Assembly (NCBI GenBank): GCA_029204225.1
Contig: CM055109.1
Span: forward strand, 26,542,178-26,606,177
DNA: 64,000 nt
Direction: 5' to 3'
Origin: Diphasiastrum complanatum
Taxonomy: Eukaryota; Streptophyta; Lycopodiopsida; Lycopodiales; Lycopodiaceae
Positions 24,261 through 36,415 of this stretch are shown in pieces. Position 1 is the first letter of the stretch, and each line of letters opens with the position of its first letter. A model generated the notes under the pieces. That model was not told where the DNA came from. It did no database searches and saw only the letters and a program-made list of their open reading frames with translations. The position numbers were made by a program, and so were the translations under genes.

Positions 24261-24425
24261 TTCATTTACTTCCAATAGGTTTCTTGCATGTAGGGAGATC
24301 CACAAATTCCTAGATGTTGTGCTTTTCAATAGATTCCATCTCATCATCCATTGCCTTTTGCCAAATTTTGCTCTCTCTTGCTTTTTCAAATGTAGCAGGT
24401 TGATGAAAATTCTTAATTTATGTCA
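24260..24425 (-). mobile_element. Copia reverse transcriptase N-terminal fragment (second element)
   Basis: The minus strand encodes NYALMT, HQPATFEKARESKIWQKAMD and DEMESIEKHN, the start of the copia RT domain (usual form EPxTFEEAxxSxxWxxAMxxE). It is opposite in strand to the RT that begins at 24650, so it is a separate or inverted copy. Confidence 0.6.
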
Positions 24426-24639
24426 TGAGAGCATAATTTATCTGTAACCTTTCTGGAGGCCCTTCTCCCTCATGGATCTTCTATTTCTCCTTCTTGACTT
24501 GTAGATGACACTTCCTCTCTCTTGTACCAATTTCTCGCACCATTTTGGCACTTTATGTGGAGGTGACATGCTCCTTGGTGAGTTTGTGTCTCAAGGACCA
24601 TTATTTTCTTTTCTTTTTTCACCTAATAAATGCTCTACA

Positions 24640-26207
24640 ACATGATGAAAATTATCAACTTCGCTCAATTCCTAGAAGATCGACAAGAGTCAGTAGACCA
24701 CCTATCAGGTATATCGATGAGTCTGCAGCTTACCTTGTTCAAGAGCTGACAACTGTCGAAGAGGCACTCAGTCAGCCCGCCGACTCAGATCTTCGAAAAG
24801 AAGCTATGGATAAAGAATATATATCTCTTATCAAGAACCAAACTTGGACTATTGTCGAATTATCTGCCAGCAGAAATGTGATTGATTGCAAATGGTTATT
24901 AACCATAGGATTTTCTCAGGTACACAACGTCGACTACATTGAGATTTTCAGTCCAGTAGTTAAACATTTTTTAATCGGACTTCTATTGTCATTTGCTGCT
25001 GTAACAAATTTGGAAATATGTCAAATGGATGTACAACATATCTTATTGGAGTTATCAAAGAGGACATTTACATGGTGCAACCTGAAGGTTACAATATCAA
25101 AGGTAAACACAATCATGTGTGTAAACTCCATAAAGCACTTTATGGCTTGAAGCAATCTACTCGAGCATGGATTCAAAGGATCAATACTTTTCTTATCAAT
25201 CATGACTATATATCAAGCACTTCAGATTCTAATGTCTACTTCAAGTCAGTGCAACATTCTTTTATTATTATCACTTTGTATGTGGACGACATATTGCTTT
25301 TCAGCAACAATATCGATCTAGTAGAAGAAGCTAAGACAATGCTATCTTTCGAATTCGACATGATCAATTTTCGCAAAGCTCATTACTGTCTAGTTATTCA
25401 AATGCAAAGAGACAAAAAACAGACGTTGATTTATATTGCTCGACAAAGATACATTCACAATGTCTCAATCAATGTCTTCGAACAATCAAAGAGAAGGAGC
25501 AGATGTGTGAATATCCTTATCATTCGATAATAGGATCTCTTATGTATGCGATGATCTTCTGTACCAGACAAAACATAGCTTTTGCAGTCAATTTCTTAAG
25601 TCAATTCATGACTAATCCTGGTATTACACATTGGAAGGCTCTTATCAAAGTTTTGAGATATCTGCGAGCTACTATGGACTTTTGCATTTGTTATGGAGCA
25701 GTCGACGACGACAAACTCAATTTTCTCAGTGGTTATTCAGATGCAAGTTGGGCAGGAGATGTAGACACTCGTAAATCCACTTCTGGATTTACGTTCTTCC
25801 TCAACAATGGTCCTATTTCATGGAGCAGTCACAAACAAACTTCAATAGCTCCATCTTTCACTGAATCAGAGTATATCGTAGCCTCTCAAGCTACAAAGGA
25901 AGTAGTATGGTTGAGAAACTTACTTTCAGATGTCAGTCTAAATCAATATGCTTCGACAATTTTATTTTGTGATAATCAAAGTGCCATTGCCTTATTAACC
26001 AACCCTAAATTTCATTCTAAAAGTAAGCACATTGAAATTAAGTATCACTATGTCATTAGCAAGGTTCTCGACAAAAAGGTTGACTTGCAGTATTGTCGAA
26101 CGCAAGATATGACAACGGATATTTTTACTACATTAAGCTGGGATGCACATAAAAATTTTTGTGCAAAACTAAGTCTGAAGGTCAAAGCATTCATGGATTC
26201 AGATTAA
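24640..26207 (+). mobile_element. Copia reverse transcriptase-RNase H remnant
   Basis: The RT start is STRVSRPPIRYIDES..EALSQPADSDLRKEA, then KNQTWTIVELSASRNVIDCK. A frame change near 25020 leads to the next block with EGYNIKGKHNHVCKLHKALY, GLKQSTRAW and the catalytic YVDDILLF (about 25281). After another frame change RNase H follows (LSGYSDASWAGDVDTRKSTS, SFTESEYI, FCDNQSAIAL, KHIEIKYHYV) to a TAA at 26205-26207. KWLL..IGFSQVHNVDYIEIFSPVVK shows an internal deletion in the palm. Two frame breaks make it inactive. The polypurine tract and LTR follow at once. Confidence 0.88.
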
Positions 26208-27133
26208 GGGAGAGTGTTGGATTATTGTACTATCGGACTGGTTCAGCTAAAAAATCAATCTTTAATCTTCATCCACTCTATTATCCAGTTCTACAATTTT
26301 GCTTATATTTCTACACAGCTTGTAGAAATACTCAGGAATCACTCACAGGTGGCTCCAACATATTGGACATCATCCGACATATCGATGTCCCCAATGAAAG
26401 TTGAAGACTTTGGCCATGTCAATGAAAGATAGTTATTTTTCCACTTAAATTGAAGCTAAAGACTTGTCCTAACCTTTTAGCAAGTAAATTTTTGAGAAGT
26501 CCTAACAGGATGGATGCCAGCGCATCATGGCCAACTGGCTATTGCGATCTGCGACCTCATTAGTTGTCCTACTGGATGTGTGTTAATTGCTGAATATAAA
26601 TAGATGATCATTTATAGCTCTTCTAACTCTTGCTCAACTGTCTAGCTTAGCTTTTCTTTCAGAGTTCAATCAGAGTATTGCTATTTGTGCTTACTGCTTA
26701 TCAACAGAAGTGCATCAGACAAAGTTTCAGTTAGAGATAGCTTAGAGTACGTGGTTTCTATCTACAATTGTCTTGTGCTCATCATCATCTAATTTGTACA
26801 TGCTACTTACTGAATCAATCTATCTTTTTATTCCGTTGAGTATCATGTTAGAATGTATGCATCTCTGTGATTGATTTGTAACTGATAAATCTCTTATTGT
26901 TTCGTCTGATAATTCAACATTTCATTGTTTGGATACAAAATCACTTTAGTGCTAGCGATTTCAAAGTTAGTTACTAAAAGATTGAACGTGACTTCTGTCA
27001 TTGTGTTTTGCTCAATATTGATAGGCATAGTCATGCATTAGGAGAGGAGGATAATTCCACTGCGCTCGATAAGTCGCTTTCAGTATTCGATTTGTCGAAC
27101 CGACTCACTTCTCGCCCTCCATTTTTACCAACA
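26204..27133 (+). mobile_element. Copia polypurine tract and 3' LTR
   Basis: TTAAGGGAGAG (26204-26214) is followed by an LTR from TGTTGG (26215) to CCAACA (27133), 919 bases with perfect 6-base inverted ends. The LTR is shared with the inverted copy at 23014-23600. This is the best-preserved LTR in the window. Confidence 0.85.
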
Positions 27134-27608
27134 AAATCAATTTATACTCCATGGATTTGTCAAAGGAAAAGAGTAGAAATGTAAAGACATTCATTTGACA
27201 TATGCAAATTTTCACTAGATATGTAAGATCTATAAGAAAAATATCCACTATAGATGACAAATTGTCCGGGTTGAAATCTCACAATTGGCACAAGATGATG
27301 CAAGTATGTGTGTTTGATTTATTTAGCTAGTGACATATGTAATCAAACATGATTGTGTAGGTTTTAAAAGCTAATAGGTTTTATTATTTTGCAGCATGTA
27401 ATTTTGATTGCATTGAAAATGTGTTTGAAAAAAGATACACAAAACATTAATTAAAATTTGTCAAGCTTTGGTGGGTATTTCTTGTGAGTCTTAACATCAT
27501 TTCAATGAGCACATATCCATAATTGTAAGATTTCGTAAGTAGTTGTAACAAGTGCAAGACGTAAGCCCCACACTTGTCAATGGTAGCAAATTATGTCGCT
27601 ACTATTGT

Positions 27609-29807
27609 TGGGCTGATATTGAAGTTTAAGTTCGCAATAATTGAAAAAATCGGCATGTAAAGCCCGGTTATTAGAGAAAAATCGGCACAAATTTGCCTTA
27701 GAATTGGGTCCCAGCCCGCCCCTAAAATGGCTAGACACAGTTTAAAAATAAGAAATTGACTTTTCAAAAAAATTGTCAAAAATATTTTGTGGTCAAGTTT
27801 TGTAAGACCGAGCCAAGAGTGTCGTTCCACCTAGAATTGGGTCCCAGCCTGTCCTAAATGAGGCTAGAGCAAATTTTGCGGCCCTAGAAATGGCCAGTAA
27901 ATATTTTACGGCTTTTCAAAAAAATGGCCAGTTGAAAAAAAATAGCCGATATGACCGTGCTAAAATCTCACCATGTACAGAGTCCATTTTTACTAATACA
28001 TGATCACTCGGTGTATTTTTCAGGGAAACCGTGTTGTCGTGGGAGCCCTAGTCATTAATGCCAAAAAAGTCAACCACAGAAGAAAAAACCGAGAAAGAAA
28101 AGTTTTGGGTAAAACGGGACCGAGAAATACGGATTCAGTGTCAAGGAGTCACAGAAATCCTAACGGCAAAGTACGGGCAATTAATGAAATATGCGGGCCA
28201 AGTAGCTACCCAACAGACCAAAAACCCAGACAAATGAGCAGTAGGTGCACGACCCTTGAAAAATTGAAGAAAGGCCGAAAACACAGGTTAACAAAGAAAA
28301 ACGAAGGCCGCCTACTAAAAATAGAGGTTGAAAAAGGGCCTCACCCAAAATTTGGATAGTAAATGCCAAAACACCTTGGAGGCTATAAAAATTGAGAGGC
28401 ACACCCACTAGCCATTGACATTTTGGGCTTCTAGGTTGTACAAAAGGGGAAACTTGAATGTCCTCCCTAGCCTTTGACAAAAATGGCATCTTGGCTAGTT
28501 TTGGAAGAGAGCCTTGAATGCACCACTCCTCCACTCTCTTATGGAGGCCACTAGGTGTACTATCAAATGGGTTGGAGACAAATGGCAAAGAGGGCTTGAA
28601 GGGCATGAAGAATGGCAAGATGGCATTATGAAGGGGATGCATTGGATTTTCCTATAAGAAGAAGCCAACTCCTTGTATTTCACATGTTAGTATTTGTATG
28701 TTAGTACTTTTAGAAGTTGGCACTTTTGGGAGTTGCTTGCTTGTTTGAGTGTGCTTTGAAGTTAATTCCATTTTGTGGCTAATTGTTGTGAATGTTAGTT
28801 GCTCAATGTTAGTCACTTGCAATGTGGGTTAGTAGTTTGTGGGAGGTTAATGATTGCTTTGTGCCCTCATGCCTGTTTGTTGCTTGTGTGTTGTTAACTC
28901 CATAGTTAGTAACGTGTATTCTAAACTTTGGCTTGATTGATTGCTTGAGGTGAGTTCAATGTTGGTGGGTTGGTTAGAAGGATTGTGAGTTGCTTGAAAT
29001 AGCTCAATGATAGTTGGATAATAATGAGATGATGTGAAGAGTTAGTACTTGTGTATGTTAATACTTTTGTGTGTTAGTATTTTTAGGAGTGAGTATGTTT
29101 GAGAGTTGAGAGTTGTAGTTGTCTTGTGGTTTGGGAGTGATGTTACTTACCATGCTTGCTTGCTCATATTGAGTTGAGAGATTGTGGTTGTTTGTGTTGA
29201 TTGCTTGGACCTCATTACTAGTGTGAGTTCATAGTTGAGTGCTTCAAATTACTTGGAGAGGATGTTTACTTGTTTTTGTTGAGAGGATTGATGGGTGAGA
29301 GTGATTTCATGGTGAGGGTTGATTGGTTGGTTGTAGTCCATTGTCATACTAGTAGGCTTATATCTTGAATGAGTGGGATGGGTTGCTTGAGGGCTTGGTG
29401 TGAGTGATGGGTTGCTGATTTTTTTAGCCATTGTATCTTTCTGGCCTGTTTTTTTTACAGAATTTTGGTTCAGTTTTCTCTCAACTGAACCGTTAACATT
29501 TCAATCGCACCATTCATATTCTAGAAACTTTAATTTTCTTCATTTTCTCTTTGTACACCAATTCGATCGGACACGCGTAAAGTGGAAAAAACTGCATCAA
29601 CATGCTTAGCTCTGATTTTTGCTACAAGGTTCATGACTAGAGTTTCCACGCAACGGCTACCTAATGGCACATTGAGGTAAGACTCACACTTTTCACAATC
29701 AGTTTATCTTCATGATGCCTTTTTTTCGTACGCTATCTTCTTTCAGTTGGAATAGAGTGTGGTATGTAGCCATAAACAGTTTTGGTTTGAAGAAGGGTTT
29801 CTGAAGT
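27609..29807 (-). mobile_element. Internal region of the TGTTAGGGCC-type element, non-coding (non-autonomous)
   Basis: This stretch continues from the minus-oriented LTR at 30533-29808. It is repeated, with an internal deletion, at 43019-44426. On the minus strand a CAGAGC-containing PBS-like site lies near 29612-29635 and a short ORF begins MAKKISNPSLTPSPQATHPT (29431-29249). A TATA-like CTATAAAAATTG occurs on the plus strand near 28383. No pol domain is present, so it resembles a large non-autonomous LTR derivative. Exact LTR boundaries are uncertain. Confidence 0.5.
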
Positions 29808-30533
29808 ATTTTCGTTGATTTTGAGTTTTAAGAATTGATCGTACTTTCTTAAAACGATAAAACCATCATTTTTAGGTGTGTATTATGTTTGAGTCCATCG
29901 TTCCTAGGGTGATGGAATCGTACATTCGCATTTCCTTAACCGAATAATTAGTTTTGATATCAATACTGAGGCATTTGGCATGATCACGAGTACGAAAATT
30001 GGGTTGAGATTATAGCTAGGTTGTGGGTATATATGAGTGATTTACCTATTTGTTGTTGTTTTCAATGTATGAAATTGGAAAAAATTTGGGCCATGTGTTG
30101 TTAACGTCGCATTGGAGTACATGTGTTAGGGAAGAGTAAGAAAAAGATTTTTTCACAATTTGATGTTTTACTAAGTCGTCTGGCACATTTTGTAAGATTT
30201 TTACTAACTGTAAGCCGAATTCAATGGGGAAAGAGACATTAGCAAGATCCTAATGCGAATTAGTGACCAGATTTTATACGAAACCGTAACCCTAGAAAGC
30301 TAGTGAATCATTGCACCAAAATTGACAGCACCCCCTTCTTGCAACCGTATCTCTGAGAGCCTGGAAAACCCTCATCGGTTGGGGAGCACGGGGCAATAGA
30401 GAAGGCCATCAGGGTTGGAAGTGGCAAATCCTCTATTGCTCACGTAGGGCCGAACCACCTTTAGAGGTGGGGCCCCTTGACCCTTTTAGGACGTTTTCGC
30501 TGGACCAACCCCCTGTCAAAATTGGCCCTAACA
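29808..30533 (-). mobile_element. TGTTAGGGCC-type LTR, minus orientation
   Basis: The minus strand starts TGTTAGGGCC at 30533 and aligns with 20854-21905 in inverted orientation. Relative to that copy it lacks about 300 internal bases. Together they form the outer arms of a ~9.7-kb imperfect inverted repeat. Confidence 0.7.
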
Positions 30534-32120
30534 ACTATCCAACTGATGTCTAGTTATAAGATGAACCTCACACATCATCCCCATCGTCGCCACCCTAACA
30601 AGATGATAGATCAGATTAGAATAGTTAGGACTAGTAGGCATTAATCAGAGTAATATCTGATGATTAAAGTTGATTTAGTAAAGTTTAGAATATCATAGGT
30701 AGCAAGTTAGATAGATGTTATAGCTTCAGGGAGTTTTAGTTTAGATAGAAGTAGTTGAAACCAATTAGAATTAGCCTTAGGTTTAGTTAAAATTAGGACT
30801 TAGAGTTACTCGTATTCAGGTGATCATTAGTTAGATCAAGGTAGTTAGATTAATCCATCTAGTCATGATAGAATTGTCTAGGTTTAGCCGTTAGGATTGT
30901 AAATCTGATCTCGCAAATTAGAAACCTCAACCTCGGCCAAAGCCATAAAGTTCTTTTCTGCCACACTCATCAACTCCCATCAATCTGATGAAGTCGTTAT
31001 TTGGTAACCCTCGAAGAATTGTTTTAGGTTTGCTCGTTGACACTGTCTTAACAACACGTGTATTTATGCAAACGGTCTTTGAATCTTATGACACTATCTC
31101 GACAATGCGAGTATAACTATAGAGTAGTTTCACATTACAAAATGATTTAAAGAATGAAATCCAACACTCCTCCTTAGTGGCAACTCATAAAAATTAAGGT
31201 ATTAACGTTGCTTGGATCACTAGAAACAACTCGTTGATTGGTCATCTTGCTACCATAGGTGTTGACTTCAGGTGAAGGCTGGCCTGTGGATGGACGCACT
31301 TCATCATAGCTCAATAAGGTGGCTCAAGAGTGAGCACTTCAAGTCTTCAACATGCTTAATTGGAGCATTGGTACAGCGCAGACAACGATGGATCTTCTTC
31401 TCAGCATGACCCCTGGCTCACCCCTGGCTCACATTGTTGAAGGCCATAATAGCTCAAGTATTGGCTATGCATTTCAACGATGGAGGTTCAGAAATGCAAT
31501 GTTGTCTCAGATCCAACAATGAGCTACGATGGCACTGTGATTTCTCAGTGAAAGGGATACATATCGTTCAACAATGATGAAGCAATGATTTCTGGTGATA
31601 ATTTTTTCTCAGCTTTGGACTACAGCTCGTTGTATTTCAAAGATGGATCATAGCTCGGAATCTGTCTCAAAGATAAAGCTTGACAGTATGGTAGTTATGA
31701 ATGGTAGCTTTAACTAAGGCAGCGTTGGACTTCTTATTATGTAATCTGAAAGACGGCTCTGCATTTCACTATTCTCTCAATAACAAAGTCCCAACAAGTG
31801 AATCTCAAACAAACTCCCAACTCTTGAATCCCTTATCCTCATTCATCTCTTTATCAGGAAGCCCACCTCTTCTCTCATGAATCTAAACTCATTGCTTGAA
31901 ACTCAATATTAGAAAACTTACTCATTATGAACTTGATGGAAAAAAATGACACAAAACCACAAATACCAATAAGCATTTGATCAAAGAGAGATTTCAACTT
32001 ATAATCTAAACCTATTCCTCACACTTGATGAAAAATTTCAAGCACACTTTGATTGAAAGTCAAAGTATATATAGAGGATAGATGGCTTGCCAACCTAGTA
32101 TCTTCACAATTTAGCTGATG
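30534..32120. other. Degraded sequence with a possible copia PPT/LTR start
   Basis: On the minus strand AAGGAGGAG (31175-31167) is followed by TGTTGG (31166-31161), the usual copia PPT plus LTR start. The far LTR end and any coding region could not be found. The rest shows no recognisable gene. Confidence 0.35.
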
Positions 32121-34463
32121 CATCTTGCTATACTCCAGTAGGAGAGTTGAGGCATATCAGTGTAAGCATAGAAACAAAAACTTTTATTATGAATTTCTTT
32201 GTTATAAACCCAGCGGATACACCACTATATCCAATAGTGTTTGTAAGCCATGGTTATACCAGGCTGATGCCATTCTAAATTGGGGTACGAAGCAAATATT
32301 TTTTCCAGGTATACGGAAGGTCAACCCGTCAGAAGGTCATCTCATTAGATGGGATGAAGAAGTAGAAAAACCTATTGACTCTCAAGTAAGTTTCATAGAA
32401 TGTTAAGAAGTGGATGAGGGAAAAAGAGAACCTCTAACATCTGAATCAAGGGAAGTTCTGTGTGGAACCAGAGCAAGTGTAACAAAACGTATGATAGGCA
32501 AAGATGACTTTGAAGCTATAGAAATAGGTAAAGAAAGAACCTTGAACTTGTGCAAACATCAATATGACCAAGAACGGGAAGAGTCCATAAAACTTCTACA
32601 GAAGTTTCAAAATGTGTTTGCATGGTCCATGGATGATCTAACCAGAATACCAGTTAAATGGGGAGAGCATATGATAGATTTAATACAGGGAGCTATACCA
32701 GTTAGGCAGAGACAATATAGATTAAACTCAAAGTACTCTTTGTTAGTAAAAGATGAATTAGATAGATGCCTCAGAGCAGGAATAATATACACTCTGTCTT
32801 GAGTAGCAAATGGGTTTCACTGATAGTTATAGTACCTAAGAAAAAGATAGAAAAAATTAGAGTATGCCAAGACTTTAGGAAGTTAAATGCAGCTACTGCA
32901 AAGGATTATCATCCATTGCCATATACTGATATTATTTTAGATCAAGTAGCGGGACATGAGCACTACAGTTTCCTAGATGGTCTCTCAGGTTATAACCAAG
33001 TTTCCATTAGAGAGGATGATAGATCTAAAACCACCTTCACCACGGACTGGGGGGTGCATGCTTATACACGTATGCCCTTTGGTCTATGTAATGCACCCGC
33101 AACGTTTCAATGCATGATGACTAATATTTTTCAAAAAAAATTGAGGAAGTTCTTAGAAATCTTTATAGATGATTTTTGTGTTTACTCATCTACAAAGGAT
33201 CTTTTAAAAGTACTAGAGAAAACTTTAAGAAGATGTCAAGAGACATCACTTGAATTTCACCCTTCCAAGTGTTATTTTGGAATGAGGGAAGGCATTCTAC
33301 TAGGTCATAAGATCTCAAAAGATGGTATACAAGCTGACACTGAGAAAATTAAAATGATCCTAGAATTATAAGAACCAACCAATATAAGGGAGCTTAGAGG
33401 ATTCTTAGGAATGTAGGATACTATAGAAGAATAATCAAAGATTATGCTATTACAGTTACACCGCTTACATGATTATTAAAGAAGACTATAGAGTATTACT
33501 AGTCAAGTGAATACCAAGAAGCCTTTGAAAAATTAAAGCAGTCCTTAGCTGAAGCAACTGGAGTAAGACCTCCAGATTGGACAAAGAAGTTTCATGTATA
33601 TATAGATACTCCATCATTTGCAATAGGTAGAGTGCTTAGTCAAAAAGATAGTCAGAATATAGATTATTAAATCTATTATGCTGGCTAGCAGCCTCAGAAA
33701 AGAATTATGCGGCTACAGAGCGAGAAGCGTTAGGCATGATCTATTCCATTAAGAAATCTAGGCATTATCTTTTAGGATACCCCTTTATTTTCCACGTAGA
33801 TCATTATGTACTTAAGCACTTGGTAAAGAAACCCGATCTTTCAAGTAAGATAGCTCGTTGGGTTTTATTGTTAGATGAGTTTGATTATCAAGTAGAGTTA
33901 AGGAGAGGTAAAGACCATCAGAATGCTAATATCACATCTCCAAACTAAAGACCAATTAGAACCCATTTCAAACAAAATTTCGGATGAGCATATAATGCAC
34001 ATCCAGGCAAAATTGTCTATCTATACAAATATTATTAATTTTTCAGGTTTACCCAGATAGTTTTAATAAACAACATAAAATAGTGTTCTTAGCAAAATTG
34101 GACATATACCATTATTGATAAAGTTTTATATAAACTAGGACCAGACGATAACCTTTGTTGCTGCCTAGAGCCCACCGAAGTTACCATTGTAATCCATGCA
34201 TTACATGAAGAAGATTCGGGTGGACATTATGCTCTTAAAAATACCGCTAAGAAAATTTTGAACACTAGATGAATCACTTGCGAGTGAGTGTGAGTATAAA
34301 AGATTGAAAAGATGCAAGTTTTACTATAGATGTGTCTCAACCCGCTAAGTGTAACAGGATGCGATCAATTTAAAATAAGACCCACAAGACCCCAACGAGT
34401 ACCCAAAATTAGAAATTATGAAAGAATCGATTTTTTATGCTCTCTACATGGTTGAATGTTTTT

Positions 34464-34613
34464 TCAATAAATATCATGCTTCACTCTGAAAGAAAAATGG
34501 TGGCCCACTGTCTATAAAGATGTTAAATCTTTATAGACAGTGGCCCACTGTCTATCATGCTTCACTCTGAAAAAAAAATGGTGGCCCATTGTCTATAAAC
34601 ATGTTAAATCTTT
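34464..34613. repeat. Duplication with snap-back palindrome inside integrase
   Basis: TATCATGCTTCACTCTGAAA and the following WWP-coding bases occur twice (34464-34526 and 34552-34613). Between them 34502-34521 and 34527-34545 form a 17-base-plus hairpin arm pair with a 5-base loop. Confidence 0.8.
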
Positions 34614-35391
34614 TATTCAAAGTGTGATGCATGTCAAAGGATGGGAAAACCCAGCTTTGCAACTCATTGGCCACTTACACATATTATACCTTTAGCACCA
34701 TTTGAAAAATGGGGAATCGACTTTGTCGGACCCATTAAACCCACCACTCATAAGACTAGGAGACGTTACATACTCGTTGCTACCGACTGTGCCACTAAAA
34801 TGGTAGAAGCCGAAGCCACTGTTAAAAATGATGCTAAAACAATAGCAAAGTTTTTATTTTAGAACATTATTACTCGATATGGCTGTCCATTAGAACTAGT
34901 TAGTGATAGAGGAACCCATTTTCTCAACCAAACCATTAAAGCATTACTCTCATATTTCTCCATCACACATAGACAAACTACACCATACAATCCGAAAGCA
35001 AATGGATTGACGGAAAGAGCCAACAAAATTGTGTGCAAATTTGGAACAAAATTACAGAAACACATTTTTCTGATTGGGACAAAAAACTTTCGTCAATATT
35101 ATAAGCATACAGAGCTGTTGAGAAAATCACCACTAAGCAGACACCATACTATCTTGTGTATGGAATGCATCCCATAGTACCAATAGAGTTTGAGGTGAAA
35201 ATATTCCGCATTATTAATGAGGAACGGATGGATGAAAATGACAGTATCCAGGAGCAAATGATAGCTTTAATAGAGTTAGAGGAAGATCATCGCTTAGCTC
35301 CGATCGAAACCAAAAGGGTGCAGAGCAAAAGGAAGGAAAATTTTGATCAATCTATATGAAAGATCAAAATTAAATGACATGACTACGTTCT

Positions 35392-35962
35392 TGTAAAGAC
35401 CCTAAAGGATTGCCCCTAAGATGAGGATAAGAGAACACAATAAGAGAGACTATGGAGCCAAACCGCCCAACCAATCCTAGATCAAACCTGGATCTAGTCC
35501 CCAAGCCATGCCATGTGAAGCAAGAGGAGAACACAATAAGAGAAACTATGGAGCCAAACCGCCCAACCAATCCTAGATCAAACCTAGATTTAGTCCCCAA
35601 GCCATGCCATGTGAAGCGAGAGGAGAAGAGAGAAACTGGTAACCTAAACCCAATATGTCGACGGGAGAATCCCTACCTCATTATATAGAGAGTAGAGTCC
35701 TGTGCATGAAATCATGCAACCCCCATGCAGGTCAACTATAAATAGATCACATCTCTTCATGCAGTCCTCCTGCCTATATCTGTCACACATACACAATGCA
35801 CCAAATGTTCAATTAGAGTGTCTGGGTCCTCTCAAGGTAATTAGTCACAAACTGGCCTTGACATGGAGTTAAATCATGGCGTGACCAACAATCTCAAATA
35901 CCGGAGGGCCGGTTTACCATATTAGGACTATTCCAGGTCCTTGACCGAATATGGCCATGATA
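35392..35962 (-). mobile_element. Solo LTR inserted in gypsy integrase, with target duplication
   Basis: A 571-base insertion splits the integrase codons DYVLV and VLLYD. It is flanked by the 5-base duplication GTTCT (35387-35391 and 35963-35967). Read on the minus strand it starts TATCATGGCC and ends TTTACA. It resembles the chromovirus LTRs at 9304-9844 and 62996-63513 (shared TAGTCCTA and the ACCTTG/GACCCAGACAC block). It contains a 96-base tandem duplication at 35431-35622. No internal region is present, as expected after LTR-LTR recombination. Confidence 0.75.
35431..35622. repeat. 96-base tandem duplication
   Basis: Two near-identical units start GAGAACACAATAAGAGA at 35431 and 35527. 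They lie inside the solo LTR. Confidence 0.9.
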
Positions 35963-36415
35963 GTTCTCCTATATGATAATAGACATATGATGTTCCCAGA
36001 AAAATTACATACTAGATGGATGGGACCCTACAAGGCGATTGAAGTTTTCAACAACGGATCACTACAGTTAGCCAATCTCCAAGGTCATTTGCTTGACACC
36101 AGAGTAAATGGATCAAGGGTGAAGCGATATTACAAGTAAATTCATTTCCGAGCAAAATGGAGAAGTAACATTTTGTGAATTATATGAAAAGTGTGACAGT
36201 TCGTACTTAGTGTTTTTTGTGCACAATGTTGCCATGTTTTATTTTCAAAAAACGCGACATGTCTGTGTTTTTGCCACGTTATGCTTTTGCGATAAAGCCA
36301 AAATATGGTCCATGCCTTGCCATTTTCGAAAACTTATCATTTATTTTTTCAAAGAACCGAATCATGGTCCACTATGTGTTTGTTTTCCAATCTGTGCATT
36401 CATAAAATCTGAATA

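Larger units (their letters stand above)
32125..36139 (+). mobile_element. Ty3/gypsy (non-chromovirus) pol remnant: protease tail, RT, RNase H, integrase
   Basis: The protease end (KPWLYQADAILNWGTKQIFF) is near 32250. RT runs about 32590-33371 with FRKLNAATAKDYHPLPYTDI, FLDGLSGYNQVSIREDD, RMPFGLCNAPATFQ and catalytic FIDDF (about 33160). RNase H follows, ending HYLLGYPFIFHVDHYVLKHL near 33830. The integrase zinc region starts at 34200 (HEEDSGGHYALKNTAKKI) and is interrupted at 34270-34560. The core has GIDFVGPIKP, VATDCATKMVEAEA, LVSDRGTHFLNQ and TPYNPKANGLTERANK (34640-35040). The C-terminal module LHTRWMGPYKAIEVFNNGSL ends VNGSRVKRYYK at 36139, after an inserted LTR. No chromodomain follows. 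Many stops and frameshifts make it inactive. A Tat/Athila-like lineage is likely but unproven. Confidence 0.88.

Noticed and set aside
28181-28642. 153-residue minus-strand ORF in the non-autonomous element
   Set aside because: No recognisable domain, and this segment is deleted from the second copy at 43.5 kb, so there is no evidence of coding constraint.
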